DNA of 64,000 bases, taken from Streptomyces sp. SN-593 (GTDB lineage: Bacteria > Actinomycetota > Actinomycetes > Streptomycetales > Streptomycetaceae). Made by a program: the position numbers and the translations under genes. A model generated the notes under the pieces. That model did not search any database. It was not told the origin of the DNA and saw only the letters and a program-made list of their open reading frames with translations. Positions 55,801 through 64,000 of this stretch are shown here, piece by piece. The stretch is taken from contig NZ_AP018365.1 of NCBI RefSeq assembly GCF_016756395.1, forward strand, positions 8,125,501-8,189,500. Reading direction: 5' to 3'. Within the stretch, counting starts at the first letter, position 1. Every line of letters starts with the position of its first letter.

Positions 55801-58800
55801 GGGGGTCCAGATCTCGAAGGTGGAGGCGTCGAAGACGTAGGCGGAGTGCATCAGGACGGCGTCGGCGGTGTCGTCCCAGGCGGAGTCCGCGGCGAGGGCG
55901 GCGACGTCGGCGTGGGTCACCGCGACCGCCTTGGGCAGGCCGGTGGAGCCGGAGGTGAACATCACGTAGGCCAGGGCCGCGGGGGAGGGGACCGCGGGCG
56001 GTGCGGCGGGAGCGGCCGCCTGGGGGCGCCCGCCGGCGGTGCGCAGCACCCTGCCGGCCGCGTCCACCACCACGACCGGCGTCCGGCGGGCGGCCGCGGT
56101 CGCCCAGGGCGAGGCCGCGGCGCTCTCGTCGACCACGAGCACGCGCACGTCGGCGATCCCGGCGACCTGGTCGAGCCGGTCCGACGGCCAGCGCGCGTCC
56201 ATCGGCACGTAGGCGCCACCGGCCCGGACCACGGCGAGGGACGCCGAGACCACCGCGGGCGAGCGCTCCAGCAGCACGCCGACACGCGTCTCGGAACCCG
56301 TGCCCGACGCCCGCACCGCGGCGGCGAGTTCGGCGGAGACACGGTCGAGTTCGGCGTAGGTGAGGCTGCCGGCGCCGGCCGGCGCGACGCCGTCGGCCGC
56401 CGCGACCGCCACGGCGTCGGGCGTGCGGCGCACCTGGGCCGCGAAGAGCGCGGGCAGGGTCGTGTCCGCGGCGCCGGCCGGCAGGGCGCGTCCTTCGCTC
56501 CAGCCGCGCACCCGCTCCCGTTCCGCGGGGGCGAGCAGGTCGTAGGCGGCCAGCCCGCGGTCGGGGTCGGCCGCGACCTGCTCCAGCAGCCGCAGCAGGC
56601 GCTCGGCGAGCGCGCGCACGGTGCCGCGGTCGAACAGGGCCGTGGCGTACTCGATGCCCGCGGACAGGCCGCCCTCGCCGCCGGGGCCCCAGGCCGACCG
56701 GCCGTCCCCGCCCTCCTCGGTGAAGGCGAAGGTGAGGTCGAACTTGGTCAGACCGTTGTGGACGAGCCGGTCCTCGACGGCCAGCCCCGGCAGGTCGGGG
56801 CGGGAGACCTCCTGGTTCTGCAGCACGACCATGGTCTGGAAGAGCGGGTGGTGGTCGCGGGCCCTGACCGGGTTGAGCACCTCCACCAGCCGCTCGAACG
56901 GCACGTCCTGGTGCGCGTACGCTGCCAGGTCGAAGTCCTTGACACGGCGAAGCAGTTGACGGAACGTCGGGCGGCCGGACAGGTCGGAGCGCAGCACGAG
57001 GGTGTTGACGAAGAAGCCGACCAGGTCCTCCAGCGCCTCGTCGGTGCGCCCGGCGACGGGGGAGCCGAGCGGGATGTCCTCGCCCGCGCCGTGACGGTGC
57101 AGCAGGGTCGCCACCGCCGCCTGGAGGACCATGAAGAGCGTGGCCCCCGATTCGCGTGCCAGGCGGGCGAGTCCGGTGTGCAGGGCGGCGGGGACCTCGA
57201 AGTCGTGCACCGCTCCCCGCGGGTCGGCGACCGCGGGACGCGGCCGGTCCAACGGCAGGTCGAGCAGTTCGGGCAGGCCGGCCAGGGCGGTACGCCAGTG
57301 GCGGAGCTGCTCACGCAGCACGGGTGTCCCGACGTCGCCGGCGCCCCCGTTCGCGCCCGCGCGCGGATCCGGGCGCCCCTGCCCGCCGGCGCCCCCGTTC
57401 GCGCCCGCGTTCCCGTTCCCGTGCCCGTTTCCGTGCGTGTTCCCGTCCCTGTCGGCGTCGCCGAGCAGGGCGTATTGCCACAGGGTGTAGTCGGCGTACT
57501 GGAGGACCGGGACGTCCGGTCGCCGCGGCGGCCGGCCCGCCAGGCGCGCCCGGTAGGCGTCGCCGAGTTGCCGGGCGAGCGGAGCCAGCGACCAGCCGTC
57601 CCCGGCGATGTGGTGCAGGACCAGCACCAGGACGTGGTGCTCGGGCGCGGACCGCAGCAGACGCGCCCGCAGCGGCAGGTCGGTGCGGACGTCGAACGGC
57701 TCGCGCACGGTCGCCAGGACGAGGTCCTCCAGCGCTCCCGGTGCGACGCTCTCAGCCGCAGGTGCCGGCGTGGCCGCCTCGGCGGGCAGGACGCACTGGT
57801 ACGGCACGCCGTCCCGCTCCGGGAACACGGTGCGCAGCGCCTCGTGGCGGGCCACGACGTCGCCGAGGGCGGAGCGCAGCGCGCCCGCGTCCAGGCTGCC
57901 GCGCAGTTCGAGCACGAGCGGGATGTTGTAGGCCGGGCTCGGGCCGTCCAGCCGGCCCAGGAACCACAGGCGCCGCTGGGCGAAGGACAGCGGCAGCGGG
58001 TCGGGCCGCCGTTCGGCGACCGTCACCGCGGGCCGGGCCCGGCCGGGGGCGTCGAGGGCGCGCGCCAGGCCGGCGACCGTCGGGTGCTCGAAGAGGGTGC
58101 GCACGGCGACCTCGGCGCCCAGCACCGCGCGCACCCGGCTGATCAACCGCATCGCCAGCAGGGAGTGGCCGCCGAGGTCGAAGAAGTCGTCGTGCGGCCC
58201 GATCGACGGGCGGTGCAGCACCTCGGCGAAGAGCCCCGCGAGCAGGTCCTCCTGCGGGGTGCCGGGACGCGTACGACTCGTCCCGGCGCCGGTGTCCCGG
58301 GGCGGCTCGGGCAGGGCGCGCCGGTCCACCTTGCCGTTGGGCAGCAGCGGGAGGGCGTCCAGCAGCACGACGGCGGCGGGCACCATGAAGTGCGGCAGCA
58401 CCTCGGCGACGGCCTCGCGCAGCGCCCCGGCCCGGACGCCCGTCCCCGTGGCGACGGCGTAGCCGACCAGGCGGCGCTGCCCGGGCCGGTCCTCGCGGAT
58501 CACCGCGCGGGCGGCCGCGACACCGGGGTGGGCCAGCAGCGCCGCCTCCACCTCGCCGAGTTCGATGCGGAAGCCGCGGAGCTTGACCTGGTCGTCGGCG
58601 CGCGCGACGTACTCCAGCAGCCCGTCGGTGTTCCAGCGGGCCAGGTCGCCGGTGCGGTACATCCGTGCGCCGGCCGGGCCGTACGGGTCGGCGACGAAGC
58701 GGGCGGCGGTGAGCGCGGGACGGTTGAGGTAGCCGTGGGCGAGGTTGGGGCCGGCCAGGTACAGCTCGCCGACGGCGCCGGACGGCGCCGGGCGCAGCCG

Positions 58801-61800
58801 GCCGTCGAGGACGTAGGCGCGCGTGGAGTCCACCGGCCGGCCGATCGGCACGCGGTCCGTGCCGCGGGGGCCGCCGGGACCGGCCCGGTGGGCCGTCGCG
58901 TCGATCGTCGCCTCGGTGGGGCCGTACAGGTTGTGCGCCTCGGCCCCCCACACCTCGGTGACGGCGTCGGCGAGCGCGCGCGGCATCGCCTCGCCCCCGC
59001 ACAGCACGGCCCGCAGCGCGGGCAGCGGCCCGCCCCGTGCCGCCTCCGGCAGGACGATCGCCAGGTGCGAGGGCACGAACTGCGCGACCGTCACCTCGAA
59101 CCGGCGCATCCAGGACACGAGATGCTCGGGCTCGTGGTTGGCGCCCTCCGGCAGCACGCACACCTCGGCGCCGTTCATCAGCGGCAGCCACACCTCCCAC
59201 ACGGAGGCGTCGAAGCCGGCGGAGGTGCGGGCCAGCACCCGGTCGGCCGCGGTCAGGCGCAGGTGGCGGGCCATCCACGCCATGTGGTTCGCCATGGCCC
59301 GGTGCGGCACCACCACGCCCTTGGAGCGGCCGGTGGAGCCCGAGGTGTGGATGACGTAGGCCGGGTCCTCCGCGTGCGGCGGCGCGGGCAGCGGCGCGGC
59401 CGGGTCCGCGGGGCGTGCGGCGGCGTCGTCGATCGCCAGCCACGGCAGGTCTCCCGCGGGCAGGCGGGGACGCAGCGCCGCGGTGGTCAGGAGCAGCGAG
59501 GGCCGGGCGTCGTCGAGCATGTGCCGGACCCGGGCCGCGGGATAGACGGGATCGATCGGCAGGTAGGCGGCGCCGGCCCGCAGCACGGCCAGCATCGCCA
59601 TTACCGTCCGCGCCGACGGCGGCGCCGCGAGCGCCACCACGTCCCGGCGCCGCACCCCGCGTTCGCGCAGGAGGCGTGCCCACGCGTCCGCGCGGGCGTC
59701 GAGTTCGGCGTACGTCAGGTGCGAGCGGATGTCGCGCACGGCGGGCGCGTGCGGGGTGCGGGCGGCCTGCTCCCGCACCGTTTCGGGCGCGGTGCGGGTG
59801 GGGAGCGGCCGGTCCCGGCCGCGCCCCTGCGCGAGCAGGCGGGCGCGTTCGCCGGGGGCGAGGGGGTCGAGCCGGCCGACGGCGCGGTCCGGGTCGGCCA
59901 CGGCCTGCGCCAGGAGACGGGTGAACCGGTCGCACAGGGCGCGCGCGGTGGCCTCGTCGAACAGGTCGGTGGCGTACTCCAGGTAGCCGGTGAGACCGGC
60001 GGCGGCCGTGTCGTCGGCGGCTGCGGGACCGGTGTCGGCGGCTGCGCCACCGGCCGGTGCGGTCCGGTCGGGCCGCGTGCGGCCCGCGTCCGTCCGGGCG
60101 GCCTCCCCGTCGCCGGAACCTGCCTCGGTCAGGGAGAACGTCAGGTCGAACTTGCTGACCCCGGGATGACGGGTCCGGTCGCGCACGGCCACGCCGGGCA
60201 GGTCGAGGGCCGCCCGCTGCTGGTTCTGCAGCACCAGCATGGTCTGGAACAGCGGGTGGTGTCCGCCGGACCGGTCCGGGTTGAGCTCCTCCACCAGCCG
60301 TTCGAACGGCACGTCGCCGTGGCTGAACGCCGCGAGGTCGAACTCCGCCACGCGGCGCAGCAGTTCGCGGAAGGTCGGGTCACCGGACAGGTCGGTGCGC
60401 AGGACGACGGTGTTGACAAAGAAGCCGACGAGGTCGTCCAGCGTCTCGTCGGTGCGTCCGGCCACCGCCGTACCCAGCGGGATGTCCTCTCCCGCGCCGT
60501 GGGCGTGCAGGGTCGCCGCGAGGGCGGCGTGCAGCACCATGAAGGGGGTGCAGCCCGAGGCGCGGGCCAGCCGGACGAGCGCGGCGTGCACCGGAGCGGG
60601 GACCGAGAACGGGTGCGCGCCGCCGCGGTGGCTCGGCACCGCCGGCCGGGAACGGTCCGCCGGCAGGTCCAGCACGTCCGGGGCGCCGCGCAGCGCCTCC
60701 CGCCAGAAGGCGAGCTGACGGCCGGCCAGGCTGTCCTCGGCCTCGCCGAGCAGGTCGCGCTGCCAGAGGGTGTAGTCCGCGTACTGTACGGGCAGCGCGG
60801 GCCAGTCGGGCGCACCGCCCCCGGTCCGGGCGCGGTAGGCCGCGCCGAGGTCCCGGCACAGCGGCGCCAGCGACCAGCCGTCGGCGACGACATGGTGCAG
60901 GACGAGCACCAGCAGCCCGCGGCCGGGGGCCGTGCGCAGCAGGTGGGCGCGGACGGCGGGGTGCTCGCCCGCCAGGTCGAACGGGGCCGAGGTCAGCAGG
61001 CGCACCCGCTCGTCGGCCCAGGCGCCGGCACACCGCGCGTCCGCCCCGGCCGGAGGCTCCTCCACGGCCAGGCGCGTCGCCCGTGCCGCCCGCTCCGGGT
61101 CCAGGACCACCTGGTGCGGGACGCCGTCCCGCTCGGCGAAGACGGTGCGCAGGCTCTCGTGCCGCGCGAGCACGTCGGCCAGCGCCTCCCCGAGGGCGGC
61201 GGCGTCCAGCGGCCCGTCCCACGCCAGCACGAGGGGGACGTTGTAGGCGTCGTCGCCGGAGTCCTCGGCGCGGTGGAGGAACCACAGCCGCTGCTGCGCG
61301 AAGGACAGCGGCAGCACCTGCGGCCGCGGCCGCGGGGCCAGCGCGGGGCGGGCGCCCGCAGCGGTGTCCAGGGCGGCGGCGAGCGCGGCCACCGAGGGGT
61401 GGTCGAAGACGGTGCGCAGGTCCACCTCGGTGCCGAGCGCGGTCCTGACCCGGCCGATGAGCCGGGTGGCGAGCAGCGAATGGCCGCCGAGCGCGAAGAA
61501 GTCGTCGTCGGCGCCCACGGCGGCGACCCCCAGCACGTCCGCGAACAGCCCGGCCAGCACCTCCTCCCGGGCGCCGCGCGGGGCGCGTCCGGTCGGCGTG
61601 GCACCGCGGGGGGCGGGCAGCGCGCGGCGGTCGACCTTGCCGTTGGCGTTCAGCGGCAGCGCGTCCAGGACGACGTACGCCGAGGGCAGCATGTACGCGG
61701 GCAGCGCGTGACCCAGCCGCCGTGCCGTGGCGGCCTCCCGCGGCGCGGCGGCGCCGCGGGCCGGCACGACGTACGCGACGAGGCGGCGGTCGCCGGGGAC

Positions 61801-64000
61801 GTCCTCGCGGACCACGGCGCACGCGGCGCCGATCCCCGGGTCGGCGAGCAGTGCCCGCTCGATCTCGGCGGGCTCGATGCGGAAGCCGCGGAGCTTGACC
61901 TGGTCGTCGGCGCGCGCGACGTACTCCAGCAGCCCGTCGGTGTTCCAGCGGGCCAGGTCGCCGGTGCGGTACATCCGTGCGCCGGCCGGGCCGTACGGGT
62001 CGGCGACGAAGCGGGCGGCGGTGAGCGCGGAGCGGCCGAGGTAACCGCGGGCGACGCCGGCGCCGGACACGTACAGCTCGCCGGCCAGGCCGGGCGGCAT
62101 CGGGCGCAGGTCGGTGTCCAGGACGTACAGCGCCGTCCCGTCCAGCGGGCCGCCGATGGGGGGCACGCCGGCGGCGGTGGCGTCCACGGGATGGCGGGTG
62201 GCGAAGGTGGTGGTCTCGGTGGGGCCGTACACGTGCAGGACCCGGGTGTCCGGTACGGCCGCCGCGACCCGCTGCATCAGGTCCCGGGAGGCGGCCTCGC
62301 CGCCGGCGCCCACCACGCGCAGCCCGGCGAACGCGGCCGGGTCCGCCTCGGCGACCACGTTGAACAGCGCGGTCGTCAGGAACACCGCGGTGACCCGGTG
62401 GCGGGCGACCGCCTCGCGCAGGTCGCGGGCCTCCAACATCCGGCCGGCCGCGACGACGACCCGGCCGCCGCGCAGCAGCGGCGCCCAGATCTCGAAGGTC
62501 GTCGCGTCGAACACGTAGGCGGAGTGCAGCAGGACCGCGTCGGCGGCGCCCCCGCCCCACGCGGAGTCGGCCGCCAGGGCCAGGACGTCGGCGTGGGTCA
62601 CGCCGACCCCCTTGGGCAGGCCGGTGGAGCCCGAGGTGAACATGACGTAGGCCAGCCGGTCGCCGCGCGAGACGCCCGGCACCCGGCCGGGCCGTGGCGG
62701 CGCGCCGCGCACCACGGTCCCCCGGGCATCGACGACGATCACCGGCAGCGCGGTGGCCGCGCGCACCCAGGGGGCCCCGGCCGTCGTCTCGTCGACGACC
62801 AGGGCGCGGAGCCGGGCGACGTCCGCGACGGCGTGCAGCCGATCGTCGGGCCAGGCGGCGTCCAGCGGCACGTAGGCGGCGCCGGAGAGCACCGCGCCGA
62901 TCGTGGCGGTCACCAGGGCGGTCGTGCGGCCGACCAGGACGCCGACACCGTCCTCGGCGGCCACCCCCCACCCGCTGAGCGCGGCGGCCAGGTCGTCGGC
63001 GGCATGCTCCAGTTCGCGGTAGGACACGGTGCTCCCGCCGTCCTGCACCGCCGGTGCGTCCGGGCTGCGCCGGCACTGCGCGCGGAACGCCTCGGGCACG
63101 CTCGCGGCGAGCGGCGGCAGGTCGGCGCCGCGCCCTCGCGCGAGCGGCCGCGCGGCGCCGGGGCCGGCGTCCCACGGGACGGCGCGCAGCGGGGTGTCGT
63201 CATCGGCTGAAGCCAGCGCGGTGACGAAGGAGACGACGGCCTGCTGCTGGAGCCGGACGTCGTCCGGGTGGTACAGCTCGGGGGAGGCGTCGAGGCCGAT
63301 CAGCGGCCCCCTCCCCTCCGATCGCTCGGACACGAAGAGCGAGACGTCGTCCACCGGTCCGATCGACAGCACCCGCGACGAGGCCGGACTGCCCGCGAAG
63401 TCGAGGTCGTAGTCGTAGCCCATGACGTTGACGACGATGTCGGTGAGCCGCGCCGGGCCGCCGGCGGTGCGCAGTTCGCGGGCGAGCTGCTCGCGGGAGA
63501 ACCGGCGGTGCCGCAGCGCTCCGCGCATCTCGGCGGCGGTGGCCCGTATCAGGCCACCGAGGGTCGGGTGCGCGGCGAGGTCCAGGCGTACCGGCAGGAT
63601 GTTGGCGGTCATCCCGACGGCGTGCCGCATCCCGCCGTGGCGGCCGGTGGAGGCGATGCCCACGGTCACGTCCCGGCGTCCGGTGGCGCGTCCGACGTAG
63701 GCGGCCGCAGCGCTCACCAGCACGACGCTCCAGTCGGTGCGGGCGGCGGCCGCCAGGCGTCTGAGACGTTCGAGGACCTCGGGCGGTAACGTTTCTCCGT
63801 CGTGCAGCCGGACCTCCGGCGCGCTGGAACCGCTGTCCGCCGCGGACGCGGACGCGGACGCGGAGCGGCGCCGGAGCAGGGGCCGGTCGTCGGAGTCCGC
63901 GCCCCGCCCGTCGGCCAGGTCGGCGAACCTGCCGGTCCAGTAGGCGCGGTCGGCCGCGTAGCGGTCGGAGGCCAGGTAGGCGCGTTCGTCGGCCACCAGT
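49864..64000 (-). CDS. Giant NRPS, four visible modules ending in epimerase; 5' end beyond window
   Basis: Open to the right edge, at least 4711 residues. In order (window positions): partial C (63.2-64.0 kb, starter-like), A1 (core 62.5 kb), PCP 61.5, C 60.9, A2 59.2, PCP 58.2, C 57.6, A3 55.8, PCP 54.8, C 54.2, A4 52.6, PCP 51.5 (GGDSIMSIQ, the form found before E domains), E ([10 protein letters not shown] at 50.96 kb). Hand-read pockets: A1 D-A-F-F-V-A-V-T-F and A3 D-A-F-F-L-A-V-T-F, near Ile/Val; A2 D-A-W-Q-V-C-L-I-D and A4 D-A-W-Q-V-C-L-V-D, near Gln. So about Val/Ile-Gln-Ile/Val-D-Gln. A Gly/Asn-rich insert of ~42 residues lies in the third C domain (57.35-57.46 kb). A TTA codon lies at 63789-63787. 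Its stop overlaps the next NRPS start. Confidence 0.93.
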   Translation of the reverse strand, partial: LVADERAYLASDRYAADRAYWTGRFADLADGRGADSDDRPLLRRRSASASASAADSGSSAPEVRLHDGETLPPEVLERLRRLAAAARTDWSVVLVSAAAAYVGRATGRRDVTVGIASTGRHGGMRHAVGMTANILPVRLDLAAHPTLGGLIRATAAEMRGALRHRRFSREQLARELRTAGGPARLTDIVVNVMGYDYDLDFAGSPASSRVLSIGPVDDVSLFVSERSEGRGPLIGLDASPELYHPDDVRLQQQAVVSFVTALASADDDTPLRAVPWDAGPGAARPLARGRGADLPPLAASVPEAFRAQCRRSPDAPAVQDGGSTVSYRELEHAADDLAAALSGWGVAAEDGVGVLVGRTTALVTATIGAVLSGAAYVPLDAAWPDDRLHAVADVARLRALVVDETTAGAPWVRAATALPVIVVDARGTVVRGAPPRPGRVPGVSRGDRLAYVMFTSGSTGLPKGVGVTHADVLALAADSAWGGGAADAVLLHSAYVFDATTFEIWAPLLRGGRVVVAAGRMLEARDLREAVARHRVTAVFLTTALFNVVAEADPAAFAGLRVVGAGGEAASRDLMQRVAAAVPDTRVLHVYGPTETTTFATRHPVDATAAGVPPIGGPLDGTALYVLDTDLRPMPPGLAGELYVSGAGVARGYLGRSALTAARFVADPYGPAGARMYRTGDLARWNTDGLLEYVARADDQVKLRGFRIEPAEIERALLADPGIGAACAVVREDVPGDRRLVAYVVPARGAAAPREAATARRLGHALPAYMLPSAYVVLDALPLNANGKVDRRALPAPRGATPTGRAPRGAREEVLAGLFADVLGVAAVGADDDFFALGGHSLLATRLIGRVRTALGTEVDLRTVFDHPSVAALAAALDTAAGARPALAPRPRPQVLPLSFAQQRLWFLHRAEDSGDDAYNVPLVLAWDGPLDAAALGEALADVLARHESLRTVFAERDGVPHQVVLDPERAARATRLAVEEPPAGADARCAGAWADERVRLLTSAPFDLAGEHPAVRAHLLRTAPGRGLLVLVLHHVVADGWSLAPLCRDLGAAYRARTGGGAPDWPALPVQYADYTLWQRDLLGEAEDSLAGRQLAFWREALRGAPDVLDLPADRSRPAVPSHRGGAHPFSVPAPVHAALVRLARASGCTPFMVLHAALAATLHAHGAGEDIPLGTAVAGRTDETLDDLVGFFVNTVVLRTDLSGDPTFRELLRRVAEFDLAAFSHGDVPFERLVEELNPDRSGGHHPLFQTMLVLQNQQRAALDLPGVAVRDRTRHPGVSKFDLTFSLTEAGSGDGEAARTDAGRTRPDRTAPAGGAAADTGPAAADDTAAAGLTGYLEYATDLFDEATARALCDRFTRLLAQAVADPDRAVGRLDPLAPGERARLLAQGRGRDRPLPTRTAPETVREQAARTPHAPAVRDIRSHLTYAELDARADAWARLLRERGVRRRDVVALAAPPSARTVMAMLAVLRAGAAYLPIDPVYPAARVRHMLDDARPSLLLTTAALRPRLPAGDLPWLAIDDAAARPADPAAPLPAPPHAEDPAYVIHTSGSTGRSKGVVVPHRAMANHMAWMARHLRLTAADRVLARTSAGFDASVWEVWLPLMNGAEVCVLPEGANHEPEHLVSWMRRFEVTVAQFVPSHLAIVLPEAARGGPLPALRAVLCGGEAMPRALADAVTEVWGAEAHNLYGPTEATIDATAHRAGPGGPRGTDRVPIGRPVDSTRAYVLDGRLRPAPSGAVGELYLAGPNLAHGYLNRPALTAARFVADPYGPAGARMYRTGDLARWNTDGLLEYVARADDQVKLRGFRIELGEVEAALLAHPGVAAARAVIREDRPGQRRLVGYAVATGTGVRAGALREAVAEVLPHFMVPAAVVLLDALPLLPNGKVDRRALPEPPRDTGAGTSRTRPGTPQEDLLAGLFAEVLHRPSIGPHDDFFDLGGHSLLAMRLISRVRAVLGAEVAVRTLFEHPTVAGLARALDAPGRARPAVTVAERRPDPLPLSFAQRRLWFLGRLDGPSPAYNIPLVLELRGSLDAGALRSALGDVVARHEALRTVFPERDGVPYQCVLPAEAATPAPAAESVAPGALEDLVLATVREPFDVRTDLPLRARLLRSAPEHHVLVLVLHHIAGDGWSLAPLARQLGDAYRARLAGRPPRRPDVPVLQYADYTLWQYALLGDADRDGNTHGNGHGNGNAGANGGAGGQGRPDPRAGANGGAGDVGTPVLREQLRHWRTALAGLPELLDLPLDRPRPAVADPRGAVHDFEVPAALHTGLARLARESGATLFMVLQAAVATLLHRHGAGEDIPLGSPVAGRTDEALEDLVGFFVNTLVLRSDLSGRPTFRQLLRRVKDFDLAAYAHQDVPFERLVEVLNPVRARDHHPLFQTMVVLQNQEVSRPDLPGLAVEDRLVHNGLTKFDLTFAFTEEGGDGRSAWGPGGEGGLSAGIEYATALFDRGTVRALAERLLRLLEQVAADPDRGLAAYDLLAPAERERVRGWSEGRALPAGAADTTLPALFAAQVRRTPDAVAVAAADGVAPAGAGSLTYAELDRVSAELAAAVRASGTGSETRVGVLLERSPAVVSASLAVVRAGGAYVPMDARWPSDRLDQVAGIADVRVLVVDESAAASPWATAAARRTPVVVVDAAGRVLRTAGGRPQAAAPAAPPAVPSPAALAYVMFTSGSTGLPKAVAVTHADVAALAADSAWDDTADAVLMHSAYVFDASTFEIWTPLLHGGRVVVAPPGALEPSVLGDVLGEHGVTAVFLTTALFNVLAETDPGVFSGLRLLCAGGELASPDAMQRIAGTVPGLRVLHVYGPTETTTFATRLPVAADLPSGPPPIGRPLDGMRLRVLDERLGPVPPGVVGELYLAGHGVARGYTGRPGLTATRFVADPFGPAGARMYRTGDLVRWTPDGQVAYVGRADGQVKLRGHRIELGEVESVLAASEGVADAFATVREDVPGDPRLVAYVVPAAGARPAPADLARVVGRSLPAYMKPTEFVLLPALPLTPNGKVDRRALPAPRAHAPAAGRTARTAREEIVCGLFAGLLGVRAAGPDDDFFALGGHSLLATRLAAGLRTLLGVEVQVRTVFEHPTPARLAAALDTAEQARAPLGRAADRPDPLPLSAAQRRLWFLGRLEGPGATYNVPLVLRLDGPLDAPALRSALADVVARHESLRTVFPDTGGVPRQEVLDPDLAAPGLAPRDVRPDRLDAALEAEVAHCFDVSAEPPLRAALLRLSPHSHVLVLVLHHIAGDGWSFAPLVRDMGTAYRARTGGEEPGWTELPVQYADYTLWQRDLLGDERDPAGLAARQLAFWRSALARVPQELDLPYDRPRPVVTGYRGEAFGFAVDAAAHRSLAALARARGCSLFMVLQAALAVLLSRHGAGEDIPLGTPVAGRTDEALDDLVGFFVNTLVLRTDLTGDPTFADVLDRVREFDLAAYAHQDLPFERVVDSLSPDRAQNRHPLFQVMLALQNQEAAAVDLPGLTVSEQPVHTGISKFDLTFTFTESRDTAGEPDGLHGVLEFSTELFEESTARALAARLTRLLAVLAADPQRRVHAVPVLDPADEAALGGAARGARRPVPERTVPAAFRAQCARTPAAVAVRDGARTLTFAALDAESDDLAHHLHGRGVGRGDLVALAAPGTADQVVAMLAVAKAGAAALPVDPEYPRARIAHMLDDARPAVLVTRGAPPDVPAGSAVPVLDLADRAGWSTGAAAPRVPSDPRDLAYVIYTSGSTGRPKGVAVTHASLTNHMAWMAGHLALTDDDRVLARTSPSFDASVWETWLPLLHGGSTCPVPPALNHDPAGLLARMRTAGVTIAQFVPSHLSLVLAETAAEAPPPALRAVLCGGEPLTVRLAARVTRAWRARVHNLYGPTEATVDATAYRCASGLPPARDLSTRDLSAAGSPEDGPTGDGPTGDGGERGVPLGRPVDNTRAYVLDARLRPVPPGVTGELYLAGDGLARGYLHRPALTAAHFVADPYGPPGARMYRTGDLVRRTADGLLSYVSRADDQVKLNGLRIEPGEIEAALAALEGVSAACVVVREDRPGERRLVAYTVAGQPADPPPDTALRAHLSSALPPYMVPSVFVPLDALPLLPNGKTDRRALPAPPRPAARPGAAPRTARERALCAAFGSVLGRTDVHADDDFFALGGDSIMSIQLVSRVREAGLRIGPRDVFVHRTPGAIAAVATATERTAVPSAPSTGPMPPTPIAAWFLERPGPTDGYNQSAVLRTPAGATRDTLAACLQRLVDHHDTLRLRLDRGAGDTPVLDVLPPGAVTARDRLVRVDAAGLDEAGLRAAVTEEGERARALLRPERGDVLRAVWCDTGPRTQGRLLLVVHHLAVDAVSWRVIAEDLAAAWRQEEDDGSGGDAHLVPTGTSYPQWARLLRAQAGSPRRLAELPLWEGVLDAPDPQLGHRPLDPGLDTAERSRTLTGRLPATWTEPLLTRVPAAFHAGVDDVLLTALALAVTAWRAGRGEVSARDGAGVLLHLESHGREPLTDDVDLSRTVGWFTSLYPVRLHPGPVDPHGPRPFGAALAERALKRVKEQLRAIPDHGLGYGVLRHLDPAARVRLAAFRQPQIGFNYLGRYSAPSAGGGPAADWQPVLDGGGPRGQDPGMPAHHVLDVNAHTEDLPDGPCLVTRWTWAGALLAEQDVEELSALHTRALRAVAELADRPEAGGWTPSDLPLVSLDQGQLDRLQNKWGGRK
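55769..55868. repeat. 100-bp exact repeat, copy B (A3 of the giant NRPS)
   Basis: Identical to 47814-47913 in the neighbouring gene, which suggests module duplication or gene conversion. Confidence 0.9.
58562..58718. repeat. 157-bp exact repeat, copy A (A2 C-terminal part)
   Basis: Identical to 61874-62030. It encodes the A-domain region around [20 protein letters not shown] and the [12 protein letters not shown] core. Confidence 0.9.
61874..62030. repeat. 157-bp exact repeat, copy B (A1 C-terminal part)
   Basis: Identical to 58562-58718, although the pocket-forming parts of A1 and A2 differ strongly. Confidence 0.9.

Noticed and set aside
1-64000. Insertion sequences, prophage or integrase genes
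   Set aside because: No transposase, integrase or flanking inverted/direct repeats of mobile elements were seen, even beside the tRNA.

Overview
The window is very GC-rich DNA with frequent GTG starts, rare TTA codons, short GTGA/ATGA gene overlaps, a SigE-family sigma factor and large NRPS/PKS genes. Together these point to a Streptomyces or close relative. Both ends cut through genes: a sensor kinase at the left edge and a giant NRPS at the right edge.

Left part (1 to about 11.4 kb) is ordinary, partly decayed chromosome. It holds a two-component pair, a divergent tRNA-Gly(UCC) gene followed by a 13-bp terminator, and a secreted FG-GAP protein. Gene remnants (TetR, hydrolase, glycosidase and ArsR pieces) flank a MarR/FMN-reductase pair that shares two identical 18-bp palindromic operators. 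Further on are an HSL-type esterase, a DUF6461-like gene frameshifted in a G7 tract, a SigE-like sigma factor with a small membrane partner, a secreted protein with SAQPxPSx repeats, an aldo/keto reductase and a GNAT resembling N-acetylglutamate synthase.

Middle part (about 11.4 to 41.8 kb, mostly minus strand) is an unusually dismembered NRPS/PKS system. A fatty-acyl-AMP ligase-ACP-C-A-PCP protein and a KS-AT(malonyl)-KR-ACP module suggest an N-acylated beta-hydroxy, gamma-amino (statine-like) unit. Other parts are separate proteins: a free C domain, PCP-C, A-PCP-C and C-PCP. They are joined by a MupA/luciferase-like monooxygenase, a penicillin-acylase-type Ntn hydrolase without a signal peptide, an SDR, two ABC exporters, a type II thioesterase, an acetylglutamate kinase coupled to C-PCP, a DXS-like thiamine enzyme and a 52-aa acidic protein. 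No terminal thioesterase or reductase belongs to this set.

Right part (42.3 kb to the edge) is a collinear two-gene NRPS that ends in a reductase domain. From my reading of the A-domain pockets the visible modules resemble Val/Ile - Gln-like - Ile/Val - D-Gln-like (E domain) - Val/Ile-like - Phe, released as a C-terminal aldehyde, alcohol or cyclic imine. A 10-bp hairpin and a candidate promoter separate these genes from the middle set, so the window may hold two adjacent clusters or one cluster in two transcription units. TTA codons in the DXS-like gene, the monooxygenase and the giant NRPS suggest shared developmental (bldA) control. No pathway regulator, MbtH protein or phosphopantetheinyl transferase is visible inside the window.
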